Of a DNA stretch of 64,000 nucleotides, positions 12,882-25,784 are shown piece by piece. Within the stretch, counting starts at the first letter, position 1; each line of letters opens with the position of its first letter. The translations under genes and the position numbers were made by a program. Source of the stretch: Solenopsis invicta (taxonomy: Eukaryota; Arthropoda; Insecta; Hymenoptera; Formicidae); NCBI RefSeq assembly GCF_016802725.1, contig NC_052679.1:17787635-17851634 (forward strand), given 5' to 3'. The notes under the pieces are model-generated. The model made no database searches. It had not been told where the DNA came from and saw only the letters and a list, made by a program, of their open reading frames with translations.

Positions 12882-13719
12882 TTCGCTAATTTTGAATGCG
12901 ACTCATCGAGGTTGAATTCCAATATCGATTTGCTTAATAATAGGAGCCGTGACGTGCATTAATCACTCGAAATATTGCTCCGTTCGTAATAAATGTATCG
13001 TTATAATCCATTTAGACGACGCATATTGCACGCACAGATTACGTTTATTGTGCGTCTGTTTAAAACGAGGTCCCCCTCTTCTTTCTTTCTCTCCGTCGAG
13101 CTACCGTTTACCTTAATTTGGGTAAGCATTTAGCACTTTGTAACCGTTAACATTTCCGCTGTTAACAATTTCGCACCGTTGTGACAACAGTGACTAATCT
13201 TTGCCGTACTAACGCGCTCAAACACTCGCCGATAAGCGCTGCAGATAAGTTTCCGACGTCATTTCCTGCTGCCGCAGCTCTATCTCCCAAGAAGCGTAAT
13301 TTCTTGATCGTGTAATCGGTTTGCGAATCGCGTCTTCCGCTAATCTACGTGCCATTCTCATCGTAGTGTCCAGAGAGTATTTGTTCGAGCCGTGAATACG
13401 CTTATTAACACGCTCAGCGGAGTTACACAGGGGAAAAAAACGGCGGCAAAGCTACGGTTCGCTACGCAAGTTTAACATTTACAATTGAGCAGATTTGATG
13501 GCATAACAAAGTAATTGTCTGAAAGCAATTGTAATTTCTTTGCTACCACAAAATCTGTCTGGTTACAAATTTTAAACTCGCGTACCGAGTTATTGCTTTA
13601 CTGCCTTTTTTTTATGTGCATTTAATGTTAAAATTTCAATCCATGTCATGCAAATAAAAATAAAGCGCATGTGATTCGCTCACGTATCGTTTATTTGCCA
13701 CAACAACGGCAGCACGGAA

Positions 13720-14110
13720 AAAAACAAATTTTTCCAGTTTGAAAGTTTTGAACCATTAAAATTTTGTAATAGTACATTGGATTTTTGAGACTGTTATTTA
13801 GTGACGCATTTTTATAGTTTATTTACTTCATTTGTTCCTAAAAGTTAAATTATTTTTTACAACATTTAAAAAAAAACTTGATTTCTTTATGTAAATACTT
13901 TAAGTATTCAAGATGATTTATATAAAATTTTATTGTGATTGCTTAGTTGTTTGGTAAATAAATAAATAAATTTTGTTTATTTTACAAAACTGATATATGC
14001 ATCGCAATAAAACTTCACATAAATTATCTTGAATGTTTAACGTACTTACATAAAAAATAAAAATTTTTTTTATTTTTTATTTTATTAATTTATTATTAAT
14101 TATATTTTGA
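13720..14110. mobile_element. AT-rich foldback element
   Basis: Two opposed arms are visible: TATTCAAGATGATTTATATA then AAATTTTATTGTGAT near 13911, and ATCGCAATAAAACTTCACAT then AAATTATCTTGAATG near 14000. Pairing extends outwards through TTTATGTAAATACTTTAAG and GTACTTACATAAAAAA. Termini are uncertain, so the limits are approximate. Confidence 0.4.
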
Positions 14111-14360
14111 TTAGAGCACATGTCTACTACTTGTTGAAAGAATTTTTTATTCAGATAGAAAAACGCGCGCCGCCAAATTTTTTCTACTACTTTCACTTGC
14201 AATATAAAACAATCTTTAATTTTTTCTTAATTTTCTTAATGTTTTGACAAATGTCCTATACCTCGTTAAATGCGATTTTGACTAGAGTGGAATAAAAGTA
14301 TCATTAGCTCCTCACTCAGTGCATAGTGTTCTCTTTTTTTCCAGCTGAAAAATGACGAGT

Positions 14361-16090
14361 TTTGAATTATGTCATTGCTGAAGCAAATGAGTGATATTCG
14401 CTCGCTTCCACACGCGAAGAGGAATCGTCGACTGATTTACACGTGAACGTAATAACGCCCAATGCTTGGCTGCGCTTATCTACCGCTTGCATCGGTGTCG
14501 CTTCTCGGCTCGACTCGCGAGAAACCTTCCGCGAGAATTACAATTTTTAATCAGCTTCGATTACGGGGAAGCACCTATCTGCCGAGGCGCGCGCGAGCCT
14601 CGCGTAACGACACGCGAGGAGTAAAAACGTCGACTCCGCGTGATTCTCGCGCGATTCGCGCGCGATGAAATAAATAAATGTCGCTTTCCACGCTCATTCG
14701 AGAAATGTCAAACGTTGCGTTAACGGCATTCCCGTGGGCACGATCATCGGCGGAACGCGGCTACAAAGCATGACTCGGAATAAGTGTGCGAGCGAGCCGC
14801 GTTGACAGCGGCTTTTCTGGCTACGTGTCTTCGCGACGTTGTCCCTTCGCAGGCGAAATATATCGGCTATCGTCGCGTCTGCATGCGCGCGAGTAGCATC
14901 GCGCTTAGACCGGTACCAATACCGTTTGAATGAAAATCGATACTCGCTCGCTTTGTGCGAGATAAGTTCTTATTGAGACTCCGGCTGAGATATCAGAAGT
15001 TCGAGCGGCATTCACAGAAAGCCATCCTTCTCGACTCAGATGCGCTTAATAATAAAAAAAGTAACGAGATAACGCGCGGATTTTTACCGACGATCTTGTG
15101 AAAATCTCGCGCCTGCGATAACGCCATTCTGTAGGAATCGATCGACTGCACTGTTTATCGAAGACACAATCTTCGAGAGGCATTCGCGAATGAGAATGCC
15201 TCTCGTAGGATACCGGAAAGCTTATCCGAATACGAGAGACGGAACCAAGACGGAGGCGGCAGCTATGAGGGTTCTTCATCGCGAGGAGGTCGGCTTTAGG
15301 GTCGCGGGACCTCAACATGGAGTGACGTAGTCGAGTTCTCACGGTACGAGATGCCGACGAAGCCGCGGTAGAACGCGCGGGAAGAAAGGTGGAACTAAAG
15401 AGGAATCGATTTATTATTAAAGAAAGAGGAAGTGAATAATTATCTCGCTTGAATTCTCCATAGGTATCTAGAGATTCTTTAAAGAATAACGGTGATGCTG
15501 CGCAAAAACGCCAATGAGGCCGACGAAACGAGCGTGTGAAACATAAGAGACGATCGTTTTTTAAGCGATTGATAAAAAATAACTATAATAAGTAATGTAG
15601 ATACAGAAAGTTGCGTTTTAGGAATCTTTTCTATCGTACTCTTGCATCCTCAGCGATAGCTGAGAGTACGGTAAAAAAGATGTAAAGATAATGAGAATTT
15701 ACCTGTCTGAGGTGACAGGATGATAATAACTGCTCTATGAATAAAAGATATATTGGCAAACAGATAGACGGGAGACATCGTGATGATCCTCGACGTTATC
15801 GCCAGAGGCGATACTTCATGATTGAGATACGTGTAGTGTATTTTCGAAAGTGATACATAAACCGCCAGGGAACCTTGTTTACCATTGACAAGAGAGATTG
15901 CCGAGCGAATAGGTTTACAGAATCAAAAAGGTTAAACGAAAAATTATCGAAAACACATGCGATAACGGCGATAACGATATGTATTTCCGATCCGCGCGAC
16001 TTGGGCAGGGCAACTTCATCAAATTTTTCTAGGTATACTTATCTCAGAGAAGTAATCTTTTAACCTTTTAAGAAGTCATTATTTTAAATT
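14361..16090. other. Mixed-composition non-coding DNA
   Basis: No gene supported. It holds the perfect 12-bp hairpin at 15174-15205 and a bulged hairpin at 15645-15671 (CTCAGC-GATA-GCTGAG plus flanking TACTC/AGTA). Confidence 0.5.
15174..15205. other. Perfect 12-bp stem hairpin
   Basis: CGAGAGGCATTC (15174-15185) and GAATGCCTCTCG (15194-15205) pair perfectly across the 8-nt loop GCGAATGA. Too short for a typical animal pre-microRNA; function unknown. Confidence 0.6.
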
Positions 16091-16093
16091 ATC

Positions 16094-16231
16094 TGCACTG
16101 AGAAAAAAAGTTGTTTACTTGACTAAATTTTTCAACTTGATTAAATTTCTTTAGTTCAAATATTTATGTATTTAAATCAATTACATAAATGCTTGAACTG
16201 AAAAAATTTAATCGATTTTTTTTCTCAGTGT
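16094..16231. mobile_element. Foldback MITE-like element, CACTGAGAAAAAAA termini
   Basis: The ends are perfect inverted copies: CACTGAGAAAAAAA at 16096-16109 and its reverse complement at 16217-16230. The interior is itself a foldback, with AGTTCAAATATTTATGTA opposed to TACATAAATGCTTGAACT across a short loop. The whole unit of about 138 bp can therefore form one long hairpin. There is no coding capacity. The structure is that of a non-autonomous foldback DNA element. Confidence 0.6.
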
Positions 16232-16310
16232 GTTGATTATTCTTAACAGTCTCTTTTTTTACTAATTGTTGCACTTATCACTCAAAGATTTTTTCTTATC
16301 TTCTTTTTTT

Positions 16311-16499
16311 TACACTGAAAAAAAAAGTTTTTGTTTTCAAGTAAATATATTTATTTTCACATCGTTTTCTTGATTTAAATAAGTAAATACTAGTATAAAA
16401 TAATTTATTTTTAAACTTGAAAAATATTTTTTTGAATCAAGGAAACGATGTTAAAATAAATATATTTACTTGAACATATAAAATTTTTTTTTTAGCGTA
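16311..16499. mobile_element. Foldback MITE-like element, TACACTGAAAAA termini
   Basis: It starts TACACTGAAAAAAAA and ends TTTTTTTTAGCGTA. The arms pair over a long stretch: CAAGTAAATATATTTATTTT on the left is matched inverted by the right arm ending at AAATATATTTACTTG, including a shared TCAAG(A/G)AAACGATGT segment. Its right arm closely resembles the right arm of the element at 28833-28999, which defines a sub-family. The outermost TA could be the target duplication. Non-coding. Confidence 0.6.
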
Positions 16500-16619
16500 C
16501 ATGAGAAATGTATACAATTACAATAGTGTGTATGTACAATTGAGATTTTTAACGACAAAAATAGCCTTTCTTAAACGATCTTTTTAAGTACAAACAAGAA
16601 ATAAATGGCATTGTACGAT

Positions 16620-17810
16620 GCTAATGCTTGATAATCGCAACAACGTTTACGATAACGAGGAAGCCATTCAGTTCTTATCGCCAATCATTGACGCGTTTGA
16701 ATATTTCGAAATACGGTGGGGGGGATTCTTGCATCCGTTTACCGAGCAACGATGCCCCGGTCGACACAGATGGTTAAGCAATGTGTACATACAGCTGCGA
16801 ATGGCGGGCGCAAAAATTCGTTAACTCGGGATCGTCTAGATAATGGTACGCTGCGCCGAGATTCGCACGATGGGGCACTGGAATTCGTGTTTAAGACGGG
16901 CACACGGCATCGACGAGCGCGGCGTTTATGTATCGAGGCACCGCTAGTTTGCATCTGCCGCACGGATCGACCATACGTGAGAGGCCCGTAAATCCACGGG
17001 GAATCCGGGGGCGCTTCGTTTCGATCGTTATCCCGGTAGTCGACTTAGTAGAAACACGAGTTCACGACCGGCGATGGATTAAATACACGTTAGCGACTTA
17101 GTTTCAAAGACGCGAAGAAACGGGACATTAAAAAGTAATAAAGAGATGAAGCAAAATGATTAATAAGACGTAGAAATAAAAATCTTTCGAGAGACCCCCC
17201 CCCCCTCCCCCAGAGAATTTTCAAGAAACTTTCGAATCGCAGAACGTTTCCATCATCGACAAGATTTCTGGATGTTTAATAAATGGCATAAACTTAATAG
17301 CTCGCGAGAAGAGTCTCGGCTGCGGCCCTGAACCTGATAAAACTTCCGCGTTCGAGAGCGTCTCACGATCGCGATCCATCCTCGACGAATCCTCGTGCGA
17401 GGACCCCACATGTGCTTCGCGCTCCAATCGGGGATATCGCGTCTCCGCGCATCGCCGATCCTCCGACGAGATGGCTAAGGAGAAGGCCATTAGTCGCTTC
17501 TCGTTAAGTCGCGAGGCACGGTAAATCTCCCACATGAAAATCGTGATATCGCAGGTCTACGCGATCGCGTTACTTTCTCACTTTTTTTTTCTTCTTTTCT
17601 TTTTGCCGCTCCTCGCTTCGCTGCTACCGGGTGTTTCGCAATCGGCGGCTGCAACCGTAAAAGTCACTCGAGCAAGATGATCTCTCGACAAAATCGACAG
17701 CTGTGTCAGCAAGATCGCGTTTTTAGACGAGATCGATGCAACGCTAACGAACTCCAAAATTTAATCCGTTACGTGACAATAAAATCGCGACACGTGCCAG
17801 CATGTCCTGT
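16620..17810. other. Mixed-composition non-coding DNA
   Basis: No supported gene. A 68-codon plus-strand frame at 16618 starts MLMLDNRNNVYDNEEA and is somewhat protein-like, but has no splice or promoter context. Confidence 0.45.
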
Positions 17811-17811
17811 C

Positions 17812-18065
17812 TGCACTGAGAGAAATTATTACTCAAACGTGTAGTTGAGTAATGATCAAATGAATATTGTAGTTATCGATACCAAAAGCTTAATATACGT
17901 TTAAAGAAACTGATTATTCATAAGTTGTACTATAAATAAAGTTCTTTGGTTAAGGCTGCAGATTCTGTCAAAACAATTTAGTAATTGTAACTATAAAATT
18001 TATTTGATCACTATTTAACTGAACGCTTCATGATTTATCTCGCCAAATATTTTTCTCAATGTGTA
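17812..18065. mobile_element. Foldback element with GTGATCAAATGAAT arms
   Basis: It is bounded by TGCACTGAGAGAAA and TTTTTCTCAATGTGTA. An inner left segment, TAATGATCAAATGAATATTG followed by TAGTTAT, is mirrored on the right by ATAACTATAAAATTT-like sequence ending TTTGATCACTATTTAAC. The same arms occur at 24305-24499, which shows it is a repeated family. Non-coding. Confidence 0.55.
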
Positions 18066-21000
18066 ACGTGTTTGTGCGACGCGATTCGGCGCGACGGGTA
18101 ATAAAAGAATACTAAATCTTTGTCATCAAACGTTCGTCTTGATTAAGTGCTATTTAATATCTCGCGCAAGAGAGAGAGAGAGAGAGAGACATACGCATCT
18201 TAATTTACCTGAAACGAGCGAAATTTGTATCACATTCTTCAAGTGATTCATGCTACGTGTGCGTGTTTATTATTCCCCCTTTTGTTTACAAGACTAAAGA
18301 AATCGAACGGCGAGAGCAAATAGCTCCGCAGTCTCTTGCATAGTAATTCGGAGCCGCTCGCTGCGCTCGGCCAATCGAGCGCGAGGAGAATAATCCGCAA
18401 AGGTTTTTAGCGGCGGAGGAGAAAGCGCTCGGAAATTTTATCCAAACGGACGGCGTGTCGCGGGGGACAGGGTCGTTTGGCAAAAAGTCAAGCCGTCATG
18501 GCTTCGTGGCTCATGGCTATTTTTCCCTCGGACGGGAGAAAAGTGAGTCATTGACTCGTGCCGCGCGTATCTCGTTTATTTCGCCGCCGAGATTCTTCGG
18601 TGGGGTGGAAGGGCCATCGAAGGGTGGTATCCTCTTTGAATAACGCATCGAGAAGCTCGTTACGTTCGGGTTTGTGTTCGTTCTTTATCGTTGTTATCTC
18701 GCGAGTATTCGGAGATTCACTCCCATCGACGTATACCTCTCGAGCGGAGAGACACTCGATAGGCTTTCGATGGGAACGAGAGTTTTACCGCTTTTGCGTC
18801 GAGATTGTCGACGAAAGAGAGCGAGATAGAGATAAGGGGGAAAAAAACGCGACGAATCGAGGAAAACGGAAAAAACTCTTATTGGCCGACGCGATCGGAT
18901 CGATTCCTCGAACCGTTAATAACGCTTTCACGCTGACGAAATTGCAGGAAACCGACAATAGTACGTAATTTCTGAAATCATCTTGCCAAGAACAGAGAGA
19001 GAGGGAGAGAGAGACGACATGTCGTCACAATTGTAACTTCTCGCATGAGAATGCACCGGAGTGTTCGTCCCGCGCGCGTATTGCACGCTTTTGCGCATTT
19101 CGCAACGAGCGTGCGCCGCCGCGTATCCCTGTCGCGACCGCAGGCTTTTCCACGCCTGTACCTTTCGGTACTTCAGATAATTAGGCAGATGGCAACGCGT
19201 ATTAATTTACGCAATTGAAAGTTGTTTAAGGCATGACGCAATTTTGTCGAGAGTTCTCGAGATACACACGCGCGCGCGTATAACGCAAGTACCTTCCGCG
19301 AGCTCGATCAAGGAACTGGACTATCGAGCTCGGGTCGAGGGCTCGTAATCGTCGGACGGCACATTTCGCAAATCTACGACGACGTATTGGTTTCATTATT
19401 ATCAATGGCGACAAATATTTATCGGCAGATAAACTAGACTTGCGAGTTTACTCGCAAGAAGAAAGAAAACAAAATTGTTTTATCGCTTCCTGGAAGTGAA
19501 TTCGTTTAGCGATAGCCTGCCAAGTGGCGAACTTGTACGTACAGCGTGAAAGTTACTCCAAGTATATTGATTATAGTATAAATACTAATTCCATGTAATC
19601 GAGAAAGTCGGTTAAATGAGGGCTCGCGCACCGATCGACCATAATAAATTACGACAGCGGGATTTTGTGTAAAATCCGTTTTATTTTATATCCCGGCATA
19701 AAGAATACATCATCTTATTCCCACTGTATACCTTATTTCACTTACAAAGTTAGAAAGTTGCAAAAAAAGCCTCTCGAGAAGTTGCCGTCGCGTATAGCTT
19801 CAGTGTCGCACAATTTTGGCTTCCAGCTCGCACAGTCGGAGGAAATCTGCGGGATTTCGTCGAGGTATCTCGCTGGGAAATCGTGATAACCCACGTAAGC
19901 ACGGGGCTATCCGGCGAATGTCTAAGAATATTTTTATCTACATTAATATATAACTACCGGCACGCGCATACTTTGGCGCTCCAAAGTATTCTCAGAGTGA
20001 ATCTTCTTCTTTGCAATATCCGCCGGGACGCGGAGGTATTCTTTCAAAAATTTTTAACAAAACGTTTCTTCAAGCAATACGTCCCGTCGTACTTCGAAAG
20101 TTGAGGTAGATATATGTACGTGTATCTGGGACATACGGAATCCCGATGTATCTCGCCCAGATTTCAATTACTTCTATCTAAATATTAATAGAAGACAATC
20201 GCTGGGACAATTAGGGAGCAGAAGTTCGTGCCGTCTCGTTCTCCGTTGAGAACCGGAGCAATTCCGGAAAGACGCGCAGTTGCGGCAAGTAATCCTCTCT
20301 CTTCCCCACCCCTCGCTCCGTTTCTCATAAAAGCGAGTAATCAAGTATACTTAAAGCATGGCACGTGGGCACAATCGCGTAGGATCGAAGCGTGCGCTCG
20401 GGACCATTAGATTTCACATGTCTCTTTTCGGTGCGTCGCATTCGGGAGAAAGCTGGGTTTTATGCTTCTCCCTTTTCTTTGCTTTTTCTTCGAACTTTAC
20501 TCGTCTTCGAAAGGAGGATGACGACAGAGGATTACGCAAGACCGTCGCGGAAACGTGATTGCTTCACAAGTGCCTCGGCGTCTTCTCCATTTCCGCTTTT
20601 CAAGGCCGTCCACGTCGGTATACCTTCCCGGCATTTTGACTCAGAACCGTTTAATTAATTAATATCGGCAATATTGGAGAGATAAGATCGCAATGTAAAG
20701 AGTATATGCCTTCGCGCTTGCAACACGAACGTGCGAGGACGGCTACCGGTGAACCCGCGGCGAGATAAGGTCGCCGCTATCGCAATAGCGACGGCAGCGT
20801 AACCGGAGGTAGTCAAGTCCCCCGACCGACGACGTCCAGGGAAAAGAGCATCGCCGGCTTCCTTTCCGCATGGCCACGCAGCGCGCACTCGATCGTGGCC
20901 GGCGCTACCGCTTGTCAGCCAGGCTCTCGTCGAGATTTCGTAATTAAGTACGTCTCAAGACATGCGGTCGCCGCGGAGTCGATTAACAATTAACTTCTTT

Positions 21001-21290
21001 ACGATGAAATTTACGGCACTTGTAAAACATTTATTATCCCGTAAGATTTCACTTTGATACACCTATAATCGCGAGACTTTAAAACTTATTACGTTTGTTA
21101 TTGCGAACTGCCTTGGTGATAATCGTGTGAATTCTATCGACGCTTCTCTCTCTTCGCGTGCAGTTGTGATAACTGTCGAGTAGGAAACTCAGAAAAGTCG
21201 ATAGCTTTAGTGCGTCGATAAAAGAAAGTATCGAGAAAACATTTGCAGTATCCGCAAATGATAGAACGCGCACATACATACCGAAATATA
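18066..21290. other. Mixed, largely CpG-rich non-coding DNA
   Basis: No supported gene. It contains a (GA)n run at 18170 and a small perfect hairpin CTTGCGAG-TTTA-CTCGCAAG at 19439-19458. Confidence 0.5.
18170..18189. repeat. (GA)n microsatellite
   Basis: About ten GA units. Confidence 0.9.
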
Positions 21291-21293
21291 TAG

Positions 21294-21922
21294 CAGCGCT
21301 GGAAAAAAATTGAAAAAGATTCAATAGAAATGTTTATTTAAAGTATATACATTTAAAAGAATATTAGTTGAAATAAGTTTATTGTGTAGTAAATGTTAAA
21401 AAAAGCAAATTGTATTTAACATTCATGTATATTTACTTGAAAGCTAATGAGATTTTTATTTTATATTTTGATAGGACGTGGATAAATGTTTCTTCTATTT
21501 TCTACTGTTTATTTACTAACTTTTAATTTCTTTAGAGTATAAAATAGAAAATAGTAAGGAAATATAAAAAATAACAGTGTGCATTTTATAGATATATAGA
21601 TGTAGTTTATTCTTTTATAAACATGTCTTAAAATAAATTTACTTGTCAAGTAGATAATTATTTTAGTCTTACTGCTTTCTATTTCTTAGGTTCTATTTTC
21701 TATTTTTAAGAAGTATAAAGTAGCATAAATAAACTGCAGAAAATAGAGAAAACTTATTTATCCGTGACACATCGAAATGTATAATAAAATAACTATTTTA
21801 TTTCAAGCAAATTAACAATAAATATTAAATATGTTTTTTCAGTACACAAAAATACTTTATTTTTTATAGATACATCTTTTGAATAAATATTTTCTATTTC
21901 AACTTATTTTCTTCAGCACTGG
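21294..21922. mobile_element. Large foldback element (~630 bp)
   Basis: Left end AGCGCTGGAAAAAAATTGAA and right end TTATTTTCTTCAGCACTGGG are imperfect inverted copies, and both arms carry further opposed blocks: GGATAAATGTTTCTTCTATT near 21480 against AGAGAAAACTTATTTATCC near 21746. No open frame of note; probably a non-autonomous foldback DNA element. Confidence 0.45.
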
Positions 21923-22212
21923 GATATATATATAATACAATAATAACAGCTACGAAAAATACTAATGAAATATAAATTTTACACTTCACTGGTGTCTTTA
22001 TTTCGCAATTTTGCAGCTGTTAAAATCCAATTTGGATTTTCCGATAATTTTTTTTTTATCTAGCGCCATGTGAATAAGTTTACGCGCATACGTGCTGATT
22101 CGATCATCGATAATAGCGATCGATACGTGAATAGATGCACCGTGAAAGTAAAATCCGTGGAGCAAATTGTCAGGGGATAATGTTAATGCCGACACGAGCA
22201 CAGCAGGCGGAT

Positions 22213-22245
22213 CTCTTCTTCTTCATTCTTCTTCTTCTTCTTCTT
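22213..22245. repeat. (CTT)n trinucleotide repeat
   Basis: About ten CTT units interrupted once by CATT. Confidence 0.9.
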
Positions 22246-23536
22246 TGGTAGTGAATCAACTTTAAAGAGCGCTATAGATGCGACGCGATTTCGCAAAATG
22301 TGAAAACGACGGCTTCCACATTCCCCGTTCGCGCTCACTCGCTTGCTCGCTCGCTTCACCGTCTTTGAGCGCGCGATCGTTGACAGGCACTTTTATTTAA
22401 GCGCCTCTCAGACAATCAATATTTATCGCCGACGCTTCAGGTAACGACAGCACCTTTGATTACCCGATAAACGCGGTAGGAATCGAGTTTCTTGCGGAAA
22501 AATTTGATTGTCTCGCATTATTTCGCAATCTTTGAAGTATCTTTTATTGCAGAACGTCACCCGCGAATCAAAACTACATTAAGATTGCTCAAAATTGATA
22601 CCGTTGAAAACGTCGTTGTGTAAAAATTAAGACGAGGACTAAACAGATAAGAACAAATCGAGCAATAAGATCTCGTTTATATTTTCAAGGCATACTTAAG
22701 AATGAACCGCGATTGGCGTCTCGATAATTCTGCTAATAACTGTTACCGTGGCGCACGCGACGTGAAATGATATCGCTACTTTATTTGCCATGCGTAAGTT
22801 CGTCGACCGGACGCACGGAGAACGTTTTTGCGCTTGCGCTTGCTATTATTGTAACGGTGTAGAAAATTAGTCACGATGCCACGGCCTGCGGAAGAAAACA
22901 CTGTCAGGCACGCGCTGGCGCAACGTGCATGTCGCAGTGCATGTGCCGATGGCAGCATCAAAAATTCAAATTAGGATCGATTATGCGATGAGATCTTCCT
23001 GTTTCCTCTTTGATTTTACATCATCAACACCGATCGATCGCGAATGCGACAACTGGACAAATTACGACTCGAATTACGATTTTTTTTATTAACTCGTTTG
23101 TTCTCTCTTTCTCTCGCGACGCTGTTCGCCACATGTGTCGGCATACCTCCTTCGAAGGCGAAAAAAATGTTGCGTCAATTCAGGTGTTATAAGGACACGT
23201 GTCGCCTACTTGTTAGATATAGTATAACAGGACGTACCTAATAAAGAAGATATATAGATGCCTTATACAACGTTCGAAGTAATATCTCTTTTATTCTGAT
23301 GCTGAAGAAAGCAAACACTTGCCTATTCAAAGCATTCATCAAATCTCGTTAGATGGTGACAGTGGTAAAAAAAAAATTCTCATGATAATCTCTCGCTGTG
23401 AATGCGAAGAATCATACAATACAGAATGATATTTAAATAAATTTTTTTAAAATCTGGAAGAGAAATTACTTCTATTAATTCAGTTTCGCGGCTAAATTTT
23501 CAAAGTCTATTTGAATCTTGAATGAAATTAATCATG

Positions 23537-23660
23537 CGCACTGAAAAAAGGATACTTGAAAATAATTTACTTTGTGAAATATAAATTTATTTCACTGAAA
23601 TAAATCTTTATTTAAATACGGCGAAACAACATTTTATTCGTAACAATAAATCAATTAATA
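23537..23660. mobile_element. Partial copy of the 46483-46919 element family
   Basis: It starts GCACTGAAAAAAGGATACTTG and then contains AAATAAATCTTTATTTAAAT followed by ACGGCGAAAC, matching the left half of the 46483-46919 element in the same order. I cannot place a convincing right terminus; the AT-rich sequence to about 23790 may be its degraded remainder. Confidence 0.5.
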
Positions 23661-24304
23661 ATAAAAACGCGATATATGTCACAGAAATTTCATCACGATA
23701 AAATTTTTTTACAACTACTAAATGTCAAAGAAGACATCACGTGTGACATTTGCTTCTGGCAATTTGAAATTTTTTTCCTCGATGTGTACTCTAATCAGGA
23801 AACGAGCTAACTAGCTTGCAAAGCCCTCAGCACTTCTTACGATCGATCAATCGCAGAAATACCTCGAACGAAGGGGGCAATTGCAGGGAGAGCGCGACGT
23901 TGCGTGACCATGGCAGATTCTCAAAGGCGAGATAACGCATCGCAGTTTTCGCCGCAGCGATCGGTTCGTTCTTATTTACATTGGCCGAGAGATGATTAGG
24001 GTGATAGGTTACGGTAGCAAATACGCGCGAATCGCCAAGTGGAACATCCCGGATCGGTTCCCAGAACGCGCATCGCCGTTTAACACGATTATACCCGCCT
24101 ATCCGGTACGTACAACTCGCAATCATAATCCCGGTCGCGAGACATTCCACGTGTGACGTGGAATCCCACGGATCACGCTAATCTTATCGCGCGAGATAGA
24201 CAAACAGAAACTGTATGCCTTTCCGTTCGGAAACCTCAGACTGTTGGATATTTTACGCGTCGTTGGTATCAGGTGACTACGATAGAAATATTTGGTGAGA
24301 TAGA

Positions 24305-24499
24305 CCAAAGCTAAATAGTGATCAAATGAATTTTATAGTTATAATTATTTAGTATGCAGTTGTTTTGACCAAACAATTGTTTTTAAAAAACCATAATCTA
24401 ATGGTTTGTTAAATGTAACTAAATTTTTGATATCAGTAATTACAAAATTTATCTGATCACTATTTAACTAAATATTTGGTTGATATTTTTCTCAATGTA
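24305..24499. mobile_element. Second copy of the GATCAAATGAAT foldback family
   Basis: The left arm AAATAGTGATCAAATGAATT is the inverted partner of AATTTATCTGATCACTATTT at 24445-24468, and the right end is TTTTTCTCAATGTA, as in the 17812-18065 copy. The extreme left terminus seen in that copy is missing or diverged here. Non-coding. Confidence 0.55.
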
Positions 24500-25460
24500 G
24501 AAAATAGAACGAAGTTGCCGTCTTGTCTGATGAAAAAGTTTAAAAGACCTTGAGAAATTTTTGGAAGGATTCTTCCACGATAATTCCTACAATAATTTCC
24601 ACGTTTGACAATGTGTTTTGAGCTCTTTGGAAATTTTTTATTCTCGAACTGACTACATAAATTCTTCGTGATTTATACGGGACATTAGTCATCGGTCGAT
24701 ATTGCGATGTACTCGTCGGCTGACCTATATGAATCTTCAAGGACTCCACAAAGGCGTTTCTACACGGACTTCAAAAATTGTCGATTCGTCAAGCTTAGTA
24801 CTATATTCGTCTAACGAAGTCGTTTGACGACACGCGCGATACCGGTCTCGGCCGAGGTTCCTCCGCAAACGAGCCAAGGTGCGCGCTAATTAGCGTGAAA
24901 GTCGCCACTCGACTCTCACCCTGCTCGAAGGGAATGAAAACCGTATTGAAATTAAAAGCTAAGTTACTACGCGATAAAGTGCGGGGAGAAATAGGGGGGG
25001 AGTGTGCGGCGCCGCGCCGGCGAAGAAAGCGGAAGGTCGCCGGAGGTGGAAATACGACGGCGCGACTTGGCGCGCGTTTCGACGTTCCTAAATCACAATG
25101 TTTCATCATGGGTGCTCGCGCGGGTTGGGGCCCGACCGGTCGGACCGAGGGCCTTAAGTTCAGAGGTTATCTTATGTCATGGGAATGTTCGACGAGGTGT
25201 ATGTACATTTATATACGTACCGGCGCGCCGGCGTTGAGCTCACGACGCGCGCGTGTGTGTGCGCGCGTTCACGCGTGAAACTTCACACGACATTGTTTAG
25301 ACGTGAAGACCATCTGTTCTATAACATTTTTCCTTTGACGATATAAATGCACGTTTGTGTATTTTTTTTTTTCTTCTTAATTTCGAAAGCGAGAGAATAA
25401 CGTGTTATTAAGGACAGTGAAAGGTATCGGAATCAGCCAATTCTAGAATGTTACTTCTTG

Positions 25461-25500
25461 CTCCGCGATAACGACACTCCGACGTGTCGTTATCGCGGAG
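25461..25500. other. Perfect 17-bp stem, 6-nt loop inverted repeat
   Basis: CTCCGCGATAACGACAC (25461-25477) is the exact reverse complement of GTGTCGTTATCGCGGAG (25484-25500), separated by TCCGAC. A stem this long and perfect is very unlikely by chance. A run of AT-rich sequence (TAAAAATTAATTAATTT) follows. It could be a hairpin RNA, a palindromic protein-binding site or a recently formed inverted duplication. No flanking copies identify it as a transposon end. Confidence 0.75.
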
Positions 25501-25784
25501 TAAAAATTAATTAATTTGTTCCCAATAAATTTTCGGATTTCCGTCGTCGCCTGTGTGCTCGTGTCATTTCACAGTTTAATTACGCAGCGTATAATTACTG
25601 GTGTATTAATTTGCGCGTACTTTACAGTTTCGGAATTAATCAATTCGCCGTAAATTTTTGTTTCCTGCTTTTACTATGGTACGTCGCTGTACGCAGTACG
25701 TTTGTGTTTTACAGTCGGTATGGTATACTTTATTTTGCAAATACAAAAGTCCAGAATTAGAAATTAGTATCGTGAGATTTTAAT

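Larger units (their letters stand above)
8421..13480. other. CpG-rich islands around an AT-rich core
   Basis: 8421-10260 and 11331-13480 are CpG-rich, with only short chance-like frames apart from the weak minus-strand exon candidate at 12827-12881. 10261-11330 is AT-rich with one repeat arm and a 29-nt T run. TTTTCAG at 9165-9171 resembles an acceptor but has no donor partner. Confidence 0.5.
21923..25460. other. Mixed non-coding DNA with repeat remnants
   Basis: No supported gene outside the listed repeats. The frame at 24895-25278 starts at a non-ATG codon and is arginine-rich from CpG-rich sequence, so it is not called. Confidence 0.5.
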
